From CAVRXZ01 sp963773035 (GTDB lineage Bacteria; Acidobacteriota; Vicinamibacteria; Vicinamibacterales; CAVVIG01): a stretch of 64,000 bases of DNA. The stretch spans positions 62,001-126,000 of the forward strand of contig CAVYZX010000017.1 of assembly GCA_963773035.1 (NCBI GenBank), written 5' to 3'. The position numbers and the translations under genes are program-made. The notes beneath the pieces were generated by a model that was given only the letters and a program-made list of their open reading frames with translations, was not told the DNA's origin and ran no database searches. This document shows positions 44,297 through 57,136 of the stretch, in pieces (the stretch's first letter is position 1; each line of letters begins with the position of its first letter).

Positions 44297-45824
44297 ATGG
44301 ACATCAAAGCCGACGAGATTTCCAAAATCATCCGCGAACAGATCGGCAGCTACGCCGTGGACGTCGACGTCTCGGAAGTGGGAAGCATCATTTCGATTGG
44401 CGACGGCATCGCGCGGGTTCATGGCGTCGAGCACGCCATGGCTGGCGAAATGCTCGAGTTCCCGCACGGCGTTTTCGGGATCGCCCTCAATCTCGAAGAG
44501 GACAGCGTCGGCGCGGTGCTCCTGGGCGAGTTCAAGGATATCAAGGAAGGGGATCTCGTGAAGCGGACCGGCCGCATCATCTCGGTGCCCGTCGGCGACG
44601 AGATGCTCGGCCGCGTCGTGAACGCGTTGGGACAACCGGTTGACGGCAAGGGGCCGATTGCCTCGAACCAGTACGCGCCTATCGAGCGCATTGCGCCCGG
44701 TGTGGTGGATCGGCAACCGGTGAAGGAGCCGCTGCAGACGGGTCTGAAGGCGATCGACGCGATGGTGCCGATCGGCCGTGGCCAGCGGGAGCTCATCATC
44801 GGCGACCGTCAGACGGGTAAGACGGCTGTCGCGATCGACGCCATCCTCAACCAGAAGGAAACCGGCGTTGTCTGTATCTACAACGCGATTGGTCAGAAGC
44901 AATCGACCATCGCTCAAGTCGTGCGCACGCTGGAAGAAGCCGACGCAATGCGTTACACGATCGTCGTCGCGGCGGCAGCGGCCGATCCGGCGCCGCTCCT
45001 GTACATCAGCCCCTATTCAGCCTGCACCATGGGCGAGTTCTTCCGTGACAGCGGGCGACACGCTCTTTGCATCTACGACGATCTCTCGAAGCACGCACAA
45101 GCGTATCGCGAGATTTCGTTGCTGCTCCGCCGACCACCGGGACGTGAAGCCTACCCGGGGGACGTGTTTTATCTGCATTCACGCCTGTTGGAGCGCGCCG
45201 CGAAGCTGAAGATCGATCTGGGCGGCGGTTCGCTGACCGCTTTGCCGATCATCGAAACTCAAGCGGGAGACCTCAGCGCATACATTCCGACGAATGTGAT
45301 CTCGATTACCGATGGGCAGATCTTCCTCGAGTCGGATCTGTTCCATCAGGGCGTACAGGCCGGCGATCAACGTCGGCAACTCAGTGTCTCGCGTAGGGGG
45401 TTCGGCGCAAGTCAGAGCCATGCGGCAGGTCGCCGGCTCGCTGCGTCTCGAGTTGGCGACCTACCGGGAGCTTGCGGCGTTCGCGCAGTTCGGGAGCGAT
45501 CTGGACAAGGCCACCCAGGCGCAGCTCAATCGCGGGGCGCGGTTGGTGGAAATCCTCAAACAGCCGCAGTACGAACCGCTGCCAGTTGAGCGCCAGATCG
45601 CGATTGTCTTTGCCGGCACGAACGGCTATCTGGATAACATCGCCGTCTCCGATGTGCGGACGTTCGAAACCGAACTTTACAGCTTCATCGATTCACGACA
45701 TCCGGAACTCTTCCGCGGGATTGCCGAGAAGAAACAGCTCGACGATCAATTGAAGGCCTCCTTGGATGGGGCCGTGAAGCAGTTTGCGGCGGACTTTGCC
45801 AGCAGGAAAGCCGCGGCCGCATAA
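44297..45824 (+). CDS. atpA: F1F0 ATP synthase subunit alpha, single-base frame break
   Basis: The non-catalytic nucleotide-binding subunit of F1. Frame 2 carries the protein from MDIKADEISKIIREQ through Walker A GDRQTGKTAVAID (residue ~170) and GQIFLESDLFHQGV. It then turns non-homologous and stops at 45589. From 45357 on, frame 3 continues with RPAINVGNSVSRVGGSAQ and DLDKATQAQLNRGARL to the stop at 45824. Removing one base (the A at 45357, in GTACAGGCC) restores a 508-residue AtpA of normal length. Because the subunit is essential and both sides are fully conserved, a sequence error is the likelier cause. Confidence 0.93.
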
Positions 45825-45874
45825 CTCGAGGTGAGGAGTCGAGAGTCTTCAGGCTGTGATGCTGGTTTGACTGT

Positions 45875-46741
45875 ATGCCGTCACTGATTGATCTTCGCCG
45901 CCGGATTCGTGCGGTGAAGAACACACAGCAGATCACCAAGGCGATGAAAATGGTCGCCGCGTCGAAGCTGCGCCGAGCGCAAGAGCGAATCATGAACGCA
46001 CGGCCGTATGCCGTGCAGCTCCAGCGTGTCTTGAGCAGCGTCGCGTCGCGCGTCGATCCGTCGATTCATCCACTGCTCGAGCAACGCGACGTTAGCTCGG
46101 CCAGCAAGACGCTGGTGATCGTGGTGTCCGCCGACAAAGGTCTCTGCGGCAGCTTCAACACGAACATCATCAAGGCAGGCGGAGTCTTCGTCGCGGCGAG
46201 TCCGCACCCCTGTACGCTGGGGCTGGTCGGTCGCAAGGGCCGCGATTTCTTTGCCAGGCGCGGCTTCGAGGTGTTGTTCGAGCAGATCGGTCTGTTCCAA
46301 CGACTTCGGTACGAAGATGCCGCGGTCATCGGCCGAGCGGCGACCGAGGCGTTCGTCACTGGACAGGTCGATCGCGTGATGCTCGTCTACAACGAGTTCA
46401 AATCCGTGATCTCCCAGCGCGTGGTCGTTGACCAGCTGTTGCCGATCGCGCGAGCCGACGTGGAAGGCTCGTCCGAGAAAAGCGCAGTGGACTATCTCTA
46501 CGAGCCGCCGGCGCAGGAAATCTTCAACCTGTTGCTGCCGCGGTACATCGAGGTCCAGATTTATCGGGCGCTCTTGGAGTCCAACGCCGCATTCTATGCG
46601 GCACAGATGACGGCGATGGATACCGCGACCAAGAATTCCGCCGACATGATCGCGAGTCTCACGCTCTACATGAACAAGGTCCGCCAAGCGGCGATCACGC
46701 GAGAGATTATCGAAGTTGTTTCAGGAGCCGAAGCGCTCTAA
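45875..46741 (+). CDS. atpG: F1F0 ATP synthase subunit gamma
   Basis: The 288-residue central rotor shaft. The N-terminal coiled-coil helix starts MPSLIDLRRRIRAVKNTQQI and TKAMKMVAASKLRRAQ, then the Rossmann-like middle VVSADKGLCGSFNTNIIKA. The C-terminal helix AAMTSA-type region reads AAQMTAMDTATKNSADMI, with the conserved end RQAAITREIIEVVSGAEAL. It lies between atpA and atpD in the usual order; the 50-base gap to atpA is slightly longer than others in the run. Confidence 0.96.
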   Translation: MPSLIDLRRRIRAVKNTQQITKAMKMVAASKLRRAQERIMNARPYAVQLQRVLSSVASRVDPSIHPLLEQRDVSSASKTLVIVVSADKGLCGSFNTNIIKAGGVFVAASPHPCTLGLVGRKGRDFFARRGFEVLFEQIGLFQRLRYEDAAVIGRAATEAFVTGQVDRVMLVYNEFKSVISQRVVVDQLLPIARADVEGSSEKSAVDYLYEPPAQEIFNLLLPRYIEVQIYRALLESNAAFYAAQMTAMDTATKNSADMIASLTLYMNKVRQAAITREIIEVVSGAEAL

Positions 46742-46753
46742 TCGAGAACACAC

Positions 46754-48196
46754 ATGGCAGAGAATATCGGACACATCGTTCAGGTGATCGGTCCGGTCAT
46801 CGATGTCGAGTTCGAGGCCGGACACCTTCCGCAGATCTACAACGCGATTCGAGTCGTCTCCGACGGCCAGGGAGGGGCGGCGTCGCTCGACGTCATCGCC
46901 GAAGTCGAACAGCACCTTGGCGAGAACCGCGTCCGCGCCGTGGCGATGAAGCCCACCGATGGGATGCAGCGCGGGATGAAGGCGACCGATCTTGGACACC
47001 CGATTCAGATGCCGGTCGGTCCGGGAACACTCGGGCGCGTCTTGAACGTGCTCGGGGAGCCCGTAGACTTTCCCGACAGGCCTGTCGTGGCGAAGGAGTA
47101 CTGGTCGATCCACCGCGAAGCTCCGAATTTCGAAGCTCAATCGACCGAGCTGAAGATGTTCGAAACCGGGATCAAGGTCATCGACCTGCTGGAGCCGTAC
47201 TTGCAGGGCGGCAAGATCGGGCTCTTTGGCGGCGCTGGCGTCGGCAAGACCGTGGTCATCATGGAGCTGATCCACAACATCGCGTTGAAACACGGTGGCG
47301 TGTCCGTGTTCGGCGGTGTCGGTGAACGGACGCGAGAGGGCAACGATCTGTGGCTCGAGTTTCAGGAAAGCGGTGTTATCGATATCAATGATCCCAGCAA
47401 GTCTCGAGCCGCGCTCGTGTACGGACAGATGACGGAGCCACCAGGCGCCCGCCTTCGCGTCGGTCTGTCGGCGCTGACAGTGGCCGAGTATTTCCGCGAT
47501 GGAGAAGGCAAGGACGTTCTGCTGTTCATCGACAACATCTTCCGCTTCACGCAGGCCGGGTCGGAGGTGTCGGCGCTCCTTGGCCGGATGCCTTCGGCGG
47601 TCGGATACCAACCCACGCTGCTGACTGAAATGGGCGAGCTGCAGGAACGCATCACCTCGACCAAGAAGGGGTCGATTACGTCCGTCCAGGCAATCTACGT
47701 CCCAGCCGACGACTACACCGATCCGGCGCCGGCGACGACGTTCGCGCATCTGGATGCCACGACGAACCTTTCTCGGGCCATTTCCGAGCTGGGAATTTAT
47801 CCCGCGGTCGATCCGCTGGCCTCGACCTCGCGCATCCTCGATCCTCGGATCATCGGTGACGAGCACTATCGCGTCGCACGCTCCGTGAAGCAGATTCTGC
47901 AGCGCTACAAAGACCTGCAGGACATTATCGCCATCCTCGGGATCGATGAGCTCTCCGAGGAAGACAAACTCACGGTGTCGCGCGCCAGGAAGATCCAGAA
48001 GTTTCTCTCCCAGCCGTTCTTCGTCGCCCAGCAGTTCACCGGTTTCGATGGCAAGTACGTCGTGATTGCCGACACCATCCGCGGCTTCAAGGAAATCGTG
48101 GAAGGTAAGCACGACGAGATCCCCGAGCAGGACTTTTGGATGGCGGGTACGATCGAAGACGTGATCGAGAGGTTCCGCAAACGCCAGGCGGCCTAA
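46754..48196 (+). CDS. atpD: F1F0 ATP synthase subunit beta
   Basis: The catalytic subunit of F1, 480 residues. The N-terminal barrel (GHIVQVIGPVIDVEF) precedes the catalytic domain: Walker A GGAGVGKTVVIMELI near residue 159, with the catalytic Glu in GERTREGNDL and Walker B VLLFIDNIFRFTQAGSE. The DELSEED loop is DELSEED exactly (residues ~399-405). Twelve bases separate it from atpG. Together with the other four genes it specifies a complete F1 sector. Confidence 0.97.
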   Translation: MAENIGHIVQVIGPVIDVEFEAGHLPQIYNAIRVVSDGQGGAASLDVIAEVEQHLGENRVRAVAMKPTDGMQRGMKATDLGHPIQMPVGPGTLGRVLNVLGEPVDFPDRPVVAKEYWSIHREAPNFEAQSTELKMFETGIKVIDLLEPYLQGGKIGLFGGAGVGKTVVIMELIHNIALKHGGVSVFGGVGERTREGNDLWLEFQESGVIDINDPSKSRAALVYGQMTEPPGARLRVGLSALTVAEYFRDGEGKDVLLFIDNIFRFTQAGSEVSALLGRMPSAVGYQPTLLTEMGELQERITSTKKGSITSVQAIYVPADDYTDPAPATTFAHLDATTNLSRAISELGIYPAVDPLASTSRILDPRIIGDEHYRVARSVKQILQRYKDLQDIIAILGIDELSEEDKLTVSRARKIQKFLSQPFFVAQQFTGFDGKYVVIADTIRGFKEIVEGKHDEIPEQDFWMAGTIEDVIERFRKRQAA

Positions 48197-48244
48197 GGAA
48201 GCTAGAAGTCACTTCAGAATTCGGACTCAAAATTCACCACGGTT

Positions 48245-48667
48245 ATGTCATTACCCACCCACCTCCAACTCCAGATCGTGTCCGCCGATCGCATGCTCGT
48301 CAACGAGCAGGTCGATGAGGTCGAGATTCCCGGAGAGGGAGGGTACTTTGGAGTCTTGCCCGGGCATACGCCTTTGCTTGCGGCTCTCCACGTTGGGGAA
48401 TTATGGTACCGGCAAGGACGAGAAGTGCATTACCTCAGCGTTGCCTTTGGGTTCGCTGAAGTTCAGCCCGATCGCGTGACCATTCTGGCGCAGATCGCCG
48501 AGCACGCCGACGAGATCGACGTCGCGCGAGCTGAATCGGCAAAGCGGCGGGCGGAGGAGCGCATAGCCAGGCCTGCAGCCGATATCGATTTCGAGCGCGC
48601 GCGCATTGCCCTCATGAAATCGTTGATCCGCCTCCAAGTCGCGAGTCGCGCTAGAATCCGCTCCTGA
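48245..48667 (+). CDS. atpC: F1F0 ATP synthase subunit epsilon
   Basis: 140 residues, the regulatory rotor subunit. The N-terminal beta sandwich shows QIVSADRMLVNEQVDEVEIP, GEGGYFGVLPGHTPLLAAL and VAFGFAEVQPDRVTILAQIA. The C-terminal two helices (IDVARAESAKRRAEERI and later ARIALMKSLIRLQVASR) are present in full length, so ATP-sensitive inhibition by the helical domain is possible. It ends the F1 run. The next gene's TTG start lies one base after its stop. Confidence 0.95.
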   Translation: MSLPTHLQLQIVSADRMLVNEQVDEVEIPGEGGYFGVLPGHTPLLAALHVGELWYRQGREVHYLSVAFGFAEVQPDRVTILAQIAEHADEIDVARAESAKRRAEERIARPAADIDFERARIALMKSLIRLQVASRARIRS

Positions 48668-48668
48668 G

Positions 48669-49463
48669 TTGCTCCACAACCTCGCTCAACTCGTTCGATA
48701 CCGCAGTCTCATCTTCAGCCTGGTTGCACGCGAGCTGAAGGCTCGCTATCGCGGGTCGGTACTTGGGTTCTTCTGGTCGTTCATCAACCCGCTGCTGCTC
48801 CTGCTGGTCTACTCGTTCGTGTTTACCGTGGTCATCCCGAACACGACCTCCGGGCTGCAACCGTACGCGCTGTTCATGTTTTGCGGTCTTCTTCCGTGGA
48901 ACTGGTTTTCATCGTCGCTCGTCGAGGCGTCCGGCTCGCTGATTTCGGGAGGAAACCTGATCAAGAAGGTACTGTTTCCGGCCGAAATCCTCCCGCTGGT
49001 CAGCGTCCTGGCGAACATGGTGCACTTCTTCCTAGGACTACCGATCCTCCTGGTGTTCCTGATTGGCTACCGGCGCTGGCCCGACCCGAACGATCTGCTC
49101 TGGTTTCCTATCGCGGTCGCGATTCAGCTGATCTTCACAGCGGCGCTGGCGCTTCTGTTGTCCGCTTTGACCGTACACTTTCGCGACATTCGCGACCTCC
49201 TGACGAACATCCTCCTGTTATGGTTCTTCAGCACGCCCATCATCTATTACTGGCGCCAGGAAAACGTTCAACGTTTCAAGGTGCTGTTCGACCTCAACCC
49301 GTTTACGCACCTGGCCATTTCCTATCAAGAAATCCTGTTCTTCAATGGACCGGTCGGCCACTGGAAGTGGTTGCTGGCCCTTGGTGTTGCCTCCGTCGCG
49401 CTCTTCTTGGCGGGCTACTGGTTTTTCGATCGGCTGCGGGACTCATTCGCTGAGGCCGTATGA
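48669..49463 (+). CDS. wzm: Wzm-type polysaccharide ABC transporter permease
   Basis: 264 residues starting at TTG 48669, one base past the atpC stop. The N terminus LVRYRSLIFSLVARELKARY with RGSVLGFFWSFINPLLLLLV is the hallmark of ABC-2 permeases exporting O-antigen or teichoic-acid-like polymers. Six hydrophobic segments span the rest, with LDLNPFTHLAISYQEILFFN before the last helix, also conserved. It pairs with the ATPase gene overlapping its end by four bases. Together they would export an undecaprenyl-linked glycan across the inner membrane. No glycosyltransferases lie nearby, so the substrate is unknown. Confidence 0.92.
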   Translation: MLHNLAQLVRYRSLIFSLVARELKARYRGSVLGFFWSFINPLLLLLVYSFVFTVVIPNTTSGLQPYALFMFCGLLPWNWFSSSLVEASGSLISGGNLIKKVLFPAEILPLVSVLANMVHFFLGLPILLVFLIGYRRWPDPNDLLWFPIAVAIQLIFTAALALLLSALTVHFRDIRDLLTNILLLWFFSTPIIYYWRQENVQRFKVLFDLNPFTHLAISYQEILFFNGPVGHWKWLLALGVASVALFLAGYWFFDRLRDSFAEAV

Positions 49464-50812
49464 CCCCGGCCATCGAGCTTGCCAACGTATCGAAGATCTA
49501 TCGCCGTTATAGCGGTCGGCAGTTCTCGACTCTCAAAAGCGCGCTGTTGCAGCGGAGCATCCTGCGGGACCTCCAACCGAGCGAGGTATTTCCGGCCTTG
49601 ACGGACGTGTCCTTCACAGTCCCGCGGGGAGCGGCCTACGGCATCATCGGGCGAAACGGCTCCGGCAAGAGCACTGCGCTCAAGCTCGTTGCAGGCATTA
49701 CAAAACCTACCAGCGGCTCCGTCCGCGTCGACGGGCGGGTATCAGCGCTCATCGAGCTGGGGGCTGGTTTCCACCCCGAGATTTCAGGACGTGAGAACGT
49801 CTATATCAACGGCATCATGCTCGGCTTGACGAAGCGCGAGATCCAGGCACGTTTCGACGAGATCGTCGATTTTGCGGAGCTCCGCGAGTTCATCGACGCG
49901 CCAGTCAAGACATATTCGTCAGGGATGTACATGAGGTTGGGATTCGCCGTGGCAATCCATGTCGATCCTGACGTACTGCTGGTTGACGAAGTTCTGGCGG
50001 TTGGAGACGAGGAGTTTACGCATAAGTGCCTCGACAAATTCGCGGAGTTTCGACGACGTGGCCGCACCGTTCTCCTCGTGACCCATTCGCTCAATCTCGT
50101 GGAGCGGTTCTGCGACGAAACGCTGTGGCTTGACGGTGGCCGTGCCGTTACGCATGGGGATCCCAAGCGCGTCGTCGATGCTTACCTGACGGCCGTTGAG
50201 CGGAGCGAAGAGCAGATGCTGGCCACCACGACGGCCAAGGCCGTCGAGTCAACGAACATCCGCGAGGGGATCGCCGGTTCCGGAGAGTCGACCCACATTC
50301 CCGCCGAAGGTCCAGCTGAAGCCGATCGGCCGGTGGACATGTTCAAGGCGGTCGAAGGACGATGGGGATCGCGCAATGTCGAGATCACGGAAGTCGGCTT
50401 TCTCGACCGTGACGGCCGGCCCACATTGGTCTTTCACTCCGGTGATGCGATGACGATCCGACTCCGGGTGCGCGCGCATCAGGCTTCCGAGGACTTTGTT
50501 TTTGGGGTCGGAGTGTTCAATGCGGACGGTGTTTGCTGCTACGGCACCAACACCTACGTCGAAGAGATGGATCCAGAACTGTTGAGTGGTGACGCCGAGG
50601 TCAGCTTCGAGGTCGACGCGTTGGATTTGGTGGAGGGAACATATAAGGTCGATGTCGCTGTTCACAAGCGCGACGGCGTTCCGTACGACTATCACCGGCT
50701 TCTTTACACGTTCCGGGTCAAGTCGCGCACGCAAGACGTTGGGATTTATCGGCCACATCACCGGTGGGTGTTCTCGCCTGGGGTGCGGTTCAAGACCAAC
50801 GGCCGAGAGTAG
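49460..50812 (+). CDS. wzt: Wzt-type polysaccharide ABC transporter ATP-binding protein
   Basis: 450 residues; ATGA overlap with the permease gene. The nucleotide-binding domain fills residues ~1-240: Walker A GRNGSGKST near 63-71, signature SSGMYMRLGF near 153-162, Walker B VLLVDEVLAVGDEEF. After a ~50-residue linker, residues ~295-450 form a Wzt-like C-terminal beta sandwich (VGFLDRDGRPTLVFHSGD, FGVGVFNADGVCCYGTNT). In E. coli O8/O9a, such a domain binds the modified non-reducing end of the chain before export. This implies a capped polymer, still unidentified. mfd starts six bases later. Confidence 0.93.
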   Translation: MTPAIELANVSKIYRRYSGRQFSTLKSALLQRSILRDLQPSEVFPALTDVSFTVPRGAAYGIIGRNGSGKSTALKLVAGITKPTSGSVRVDGRVSALIELGAGFHPEISGRENVYINGIMLGLTKREIQARFDEIVDFAELREFIDAPVKTYSSGMYMRLGFAVAIHVDPDVLLVDEVLAVGDEEFTHKCLDKFAEFRRRGRTVLLVTHSLNLVERFCDETLWLDGGRAVTHGDPKRVVDAYLTAVERSEEQMLATTTAKAVESTNIREGIAGSGESTHIPAEGPAEADRPVDMFKAVEGRWGSRNVEITEVGFLDRDGRPTLVFHSGDAMTIRLRVRAHQASEDFVFGVGVFNADGVCCYGTNTYVEEMDPELLSGDAEVSFEVDALDLVEGTYKVDVAVHKRDGVPYDYHRLLYTFRVKSRTQDVGIYRPHHRWVFSPGVRFKTNGRE

Positions 50813-50818
50813 TCAGTT

Positions 50819-54433
<3,615 letters not shown>

Positions 54434-54459
54434 GATACAGTTTTGCAATGAGTTAGCTA

Positions 54460-55521
54460 ATGAACAAGCCACGCAGAACATGGGCCGCCATCGTCCTGGT
54501 CCTCGGCGTTGTCGCGCCAGGAATTGCCGGTGCCGACATCATCGAGCAGATTCTCGTGAAGGTGAACGGAGAAATCTTCACCAAGACCGATCTTGAGGCG
54601 CGGCAGGTGGCAGCCCTGCGTCAGAAGGGTCTTCAGTTCGATAAGAACGACGTGACCGACGAACAGCTTCGCCAGGCTCTGACGGGCGTGACCCCGCAGA
54701 TCATGGTCGAGGCGGTTTCAGAAATGCTCATGGTCCAGCGGGGCAAGGAGCTTGGATATCGCCTCACCGACGAGCAGTTCAAGAGCATCGTGGACAACAT
54801 CCGCAAAGAGAACAAGCTCGATAGCGAAGAGCGGTTCCAGGCCGCCCTGAAGCAGGAAAACATGACGATCACGGACCTGCGCAGACAGATCGAGCGGAAC
54901 GTGATTGCGTCGCGAGTTCAGCAGGCAGAAGTCTTTGGAAAGATTGGAATTTCCGAAGACGAGGCGCGCAAGTATTACGACACACACACCGAGGAGTTCA
55001 CGACGAACGCTTCCGTGACATTGCGTGAAGTCCTGGTATCGGTCCCCAATGACGGCAAGGCCCTCAACGTCGGCCTTGACGAAGCGGCCAAAGAGAAGGC
55101 CGAGCAGCTTCGCGCCCGGGCCGTGGCCGGCGACGACTTCGAAAAGATGGCGGCGGATTCTTCAGATGCCCCATCGAAGGCCAATTCGGGTCTGATTGGC
55201 CCCATCAGCGTCACCGATTTGTCCTCGGATCTTCGACAGATGATCGAGCCGATGAAGAGCGGCGACTTCACCCAGGTCGTCCGCACAACGCGCGGATATC
55301 AGTTTTTCAAGATCGAGTCGATAACAGCGTCACAAAAGATGCCGTTCGAGCAGGCCAGGGAGCAGATCAGCGACCGTGTCTTCACCGGCAAGCGCAAGGA
55401 AGAGTACGACAAGTACCTCGCCAAGTTGCGCACACAGGCGATTATCGACTGGAAAAATACTGATGTGAAGAAAGCTTACGAAGAAGGTCTCGTCGAGCAA
55501 GCAAAACCGCCTTCTCAATAG
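54460..55521 (+). CDS. SurA-like periplasmic peptidyl-prolyl isomerase/chaperone
   Basis: 353 residues. Signal peptide MNKPRRTWAAIVLVLGVVAP, cleaved near GADI. The N-terminal chaperone segment ILVKVNGEIFTKTDLEAR is the SurA_N signature, followed by helices. One parvulin (rotamase) domain occupies ~165-285 (SVTLREVLVS, then GGL-type region read here as NSGLIGPISVTDL, and TRGYQFFKIESI). SurA proteins escort outer-membrane barrels; mfd-surA adjacency is common in diderm lineages. A second parvulin repeat is missing, so it is a single-domain form. The next gene follows at 18 bases. Confidence 0.88.
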   Translation: MNKPRRTWAAIVLVLGVVAPGIAGADIIEQILVKVNGEIFTKTDLEARQVAALRQKGLQFDKNDVTDEQLRQALTGVTPQIMVEAVSEMLMVQRGKELGYRLTDEQFKSIVDNIRKENKLDSEERFQAALKQENMTITDLRRQIERNVIASRVQQAEVFGKIGISEDEARKYYDTHTEEFTTNASVTLREVLVSVPNDGKALNVGLDEAAKEKAEQLRARAVAGDDFEKMAADSSDAPSKANSGLIGPISVTDLSSDLRQMIEPMKSGDFTQVVRTTRGYQFFKIESITASQKMPFEQAREQISDRVFTGKRKEEYDKYLAKLRTQAIIDWKNTDVKKAYEEGLVEQAKPPSQ

Positions 55522-55539
55522 GCACCTCGCCGGAACGTC

Positions 55540-56082
55540 ATGGAATCCAGGTCGCTCACATCGTCAGAACCCACTCTCGACTCCTCAGCGTCAACTCAGT
55601 GGTACGCCGTTTGGACGCGTTCGCGGCACGAGCAAGTGGTCCGGGAGCAGCTCCAGCGGAAGCGCTTCGAGGTATTTCTGCCCACGATCAGCCGCTGGAG
55701 CCGCTGGAAGGATCGGAAGAAGAAGATCGATTGGCCTCTCTTCCCGGGCTACTGTTTCGTCAGATTCGACGCGGCCGATACGCTTCCAGTCCTCAAGTGC
55801 ACGGGTGTCGTCAATATCGTGTCGTTCGAGGGCAAGCCTGCCCCGATTCCGGACTACGAGCTCGAGAGCATCCGGTTGCTGATCGACAGCCAGTTGCAAT
55901 ACGACCCTTGCCCGCTGGTCCACGAAGGCATGATGGTCGAAGTCGCCCACGGACCGCTACGCGGCGTTGTCGGACGGCTGATGCGTAAAGACAAGAGCCG
56001 CTCACGGCTCATCTTGTCCGTGGACTTGATCGGCCAGGCTGTCTCAGTGGAAATCGATGCCGCCGACGTCAAACCCTACTAG
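55540..56082 (+). CDS. NusG-family transcription factor (RfaH/UpxY-like)
   Basis: 180 residues: a ~20-residue Ser/Thr-rich start, the NGN domain (WYAVWTRSRHEQVVREQLQR, then VFLPTISRWSRW and LFPGYCFVRFD), and a C-terminal KOW domain (VHEGMMVEVAHGPLRGVVGR). The RNAP-binding NGN features are intact. Its divergence from housekeeping NusG and the nearby Wzm/Wzt genes suggest a specialised antiterminator for long polysaccharide operons, as with RfaH and UpxY. The C-terminal 26 bases overlap dus. Whether the target operon is here or elsewhere is not visible. Confidence 0.88.
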   Translation: MESRSLTSSEPTLDSSASTQWYAVWTRSRHEQVVREQLQRKRFEVFLPTISRWSRWKDRKKKIDWPLFPGYCFVRFDAADTLPVLKCTGVVNIVSFEGKPAPIPDYELESIRLLIDSQLQYDPCPLVHEGMMVEVAHGPLRGVVGRLMRKDKSRSRLILSVDLIGQAVSVEIDAADVKPY

Positions 56083-57130
56083 CATCGGCACCGTCGACCT
56101 GCCCACACCTTTTGCCGTCGCCCCGATGGCGGGTATGACCGATTCTGCGTTCCGCCGACTGGTCAAGCGCCATGGCGGCTGCGGTCTCGTCGTGACGGAG
56201 ATGGTGAGCGCAGAAGGACTCGTGCGCGGGATTGACCGGACTCTCGAGTACGCAGAGTACACGGAGGAGGAACGGCCCATCTCCATTCAGATCTTTGGCG
56301 GCGATCCCGAGAAGATGGCGGCGGCCGCCCAAATCGTCGAGGGCATGGGGGCAGATATCGTCGACGTCAACATGGGCTGCCCAGTCCCGAAGATTGCCAA
56401 GCACCAGGCCGGTTGCAGCTTGATGAGAGAACCTGCCCAGGCGGCGTCAGTGGTTGCGGCAATGACCAAAGCCGTCAAGATTCCCGTGACGGTCAAGATG
56501 CGTGCGGGTTGGAACGACGAAGAGAGAAACGCACCGCTTGTGGCGCAGATGGTGCAGGATGCCGGCGCCGCGGCGGTGACCGTTCACGGTCGGACGGCCG
56601 CGCAGAGCTACTCGGGTTGGTCGGACTGGGATCTGATTGAGCGGGTTGCCGGTCAACTGAGCATTCCCGTGTTCGGCAGCGGCGATTGCATCGACCCTGA
56701 AACCGTCGTGGCCAGGTTGCGCAGTGGGGTGACCGGCGTCCTCGTTGGCCGAGGCATTCTCCGCAACCCATGGATCCTTGCCCAGGCCGCCGATCTAGCA
56801 GCCGAGCGAGCTCCCCGCGACGTCACATTGGAAGACCGTGGTCGGTTCCTTCTCGAATACATCGAACTGCTCCGCTCGGAACGAGTGCACGAGCCTAGTG
56901 GATTCAGGCACACGGCGCCCGCATCGATCGGCGAGAAGGACGAACGGCCCGCGGTAGGACACGATCGCTGGGTGATCAACAAGCTTCGGGCGCTCGGGTC
57001 CTGGTACACGAAGGGCCTCGAGAACGGCTCGCACTTGCGGACCGACATCAATGCTGCCGAATCCATCGAGGCGCTCCGTGGGATCATCAGCGCATTTTTC
57101 CTGAGTGTTCCGGCGTCGAGTCTGGGCTGA
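56057..57130 (+). CDS. dusB: tRNA-dihydrouridine synthase
   Basis: Flavoprotein reducing uridines in tRNA D loops. 357 residues. FAVAPMAGMTDSAFRRLVKR at the N terminus binds FMN, DVNMGCPVPKI carries the catalytic Cys, and TVKMRAGWNDEE and VHGRTAAQSYSG are family blocks. FGSGDCIDPETV and VLVGRGILRNPWIL close the TIM barrel. A ~110-residue helical C-terminal domain follows. The start at 56057 overlaps the NusG-like gene by 26 bases. Class B is chosen on overall form; the target positions are inferred from homologues. Confidence 0.93.
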   Translation: MPPTSNPTSIGTVDLPTPFAVAPMAGMTDSAFRRLVKRHGGCGLVVTEMVSAEGLVRGIDRTLEYAEYTEEERPISIQIFGGDPEKMAAAAQIVEGMGADIVDVNMGCPVPKIAKHQAGCSLMREPAQAASVVAAMTKAVKIPVTVKMRAGWNDEERNAPLVAQMVQDAGAAAVTVHGRTAAQSYSGWSDWDLIERVAGQLSIPVFGSGDCIDPETVVARLRSGVTGVLVGRGILRNPWILAQAADLAAERAPRDVTLEDRGRFLLEYIELLRSERVHEPSGFRHTAPASIGEKDERPAVGHDRWVINKLRALGSWYTKGLENGSHLRTDINAAESIEALRGIISAFFLSVPASSLG

Positions 57131-57136
57131 TCTACC

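Noticed and set aside
43679..44917. Minus-strand open frame across atpH and atpA
   Set aside because: Covers two conserved genes in antisense and lacks any protein-like domain.
46721..48112. Minus-strand open frame opposite atpD (463 residues)
   Set aside because: It lies entirely across the conserved atpD gene and shows no recognisable motif; codon-bias artefact.
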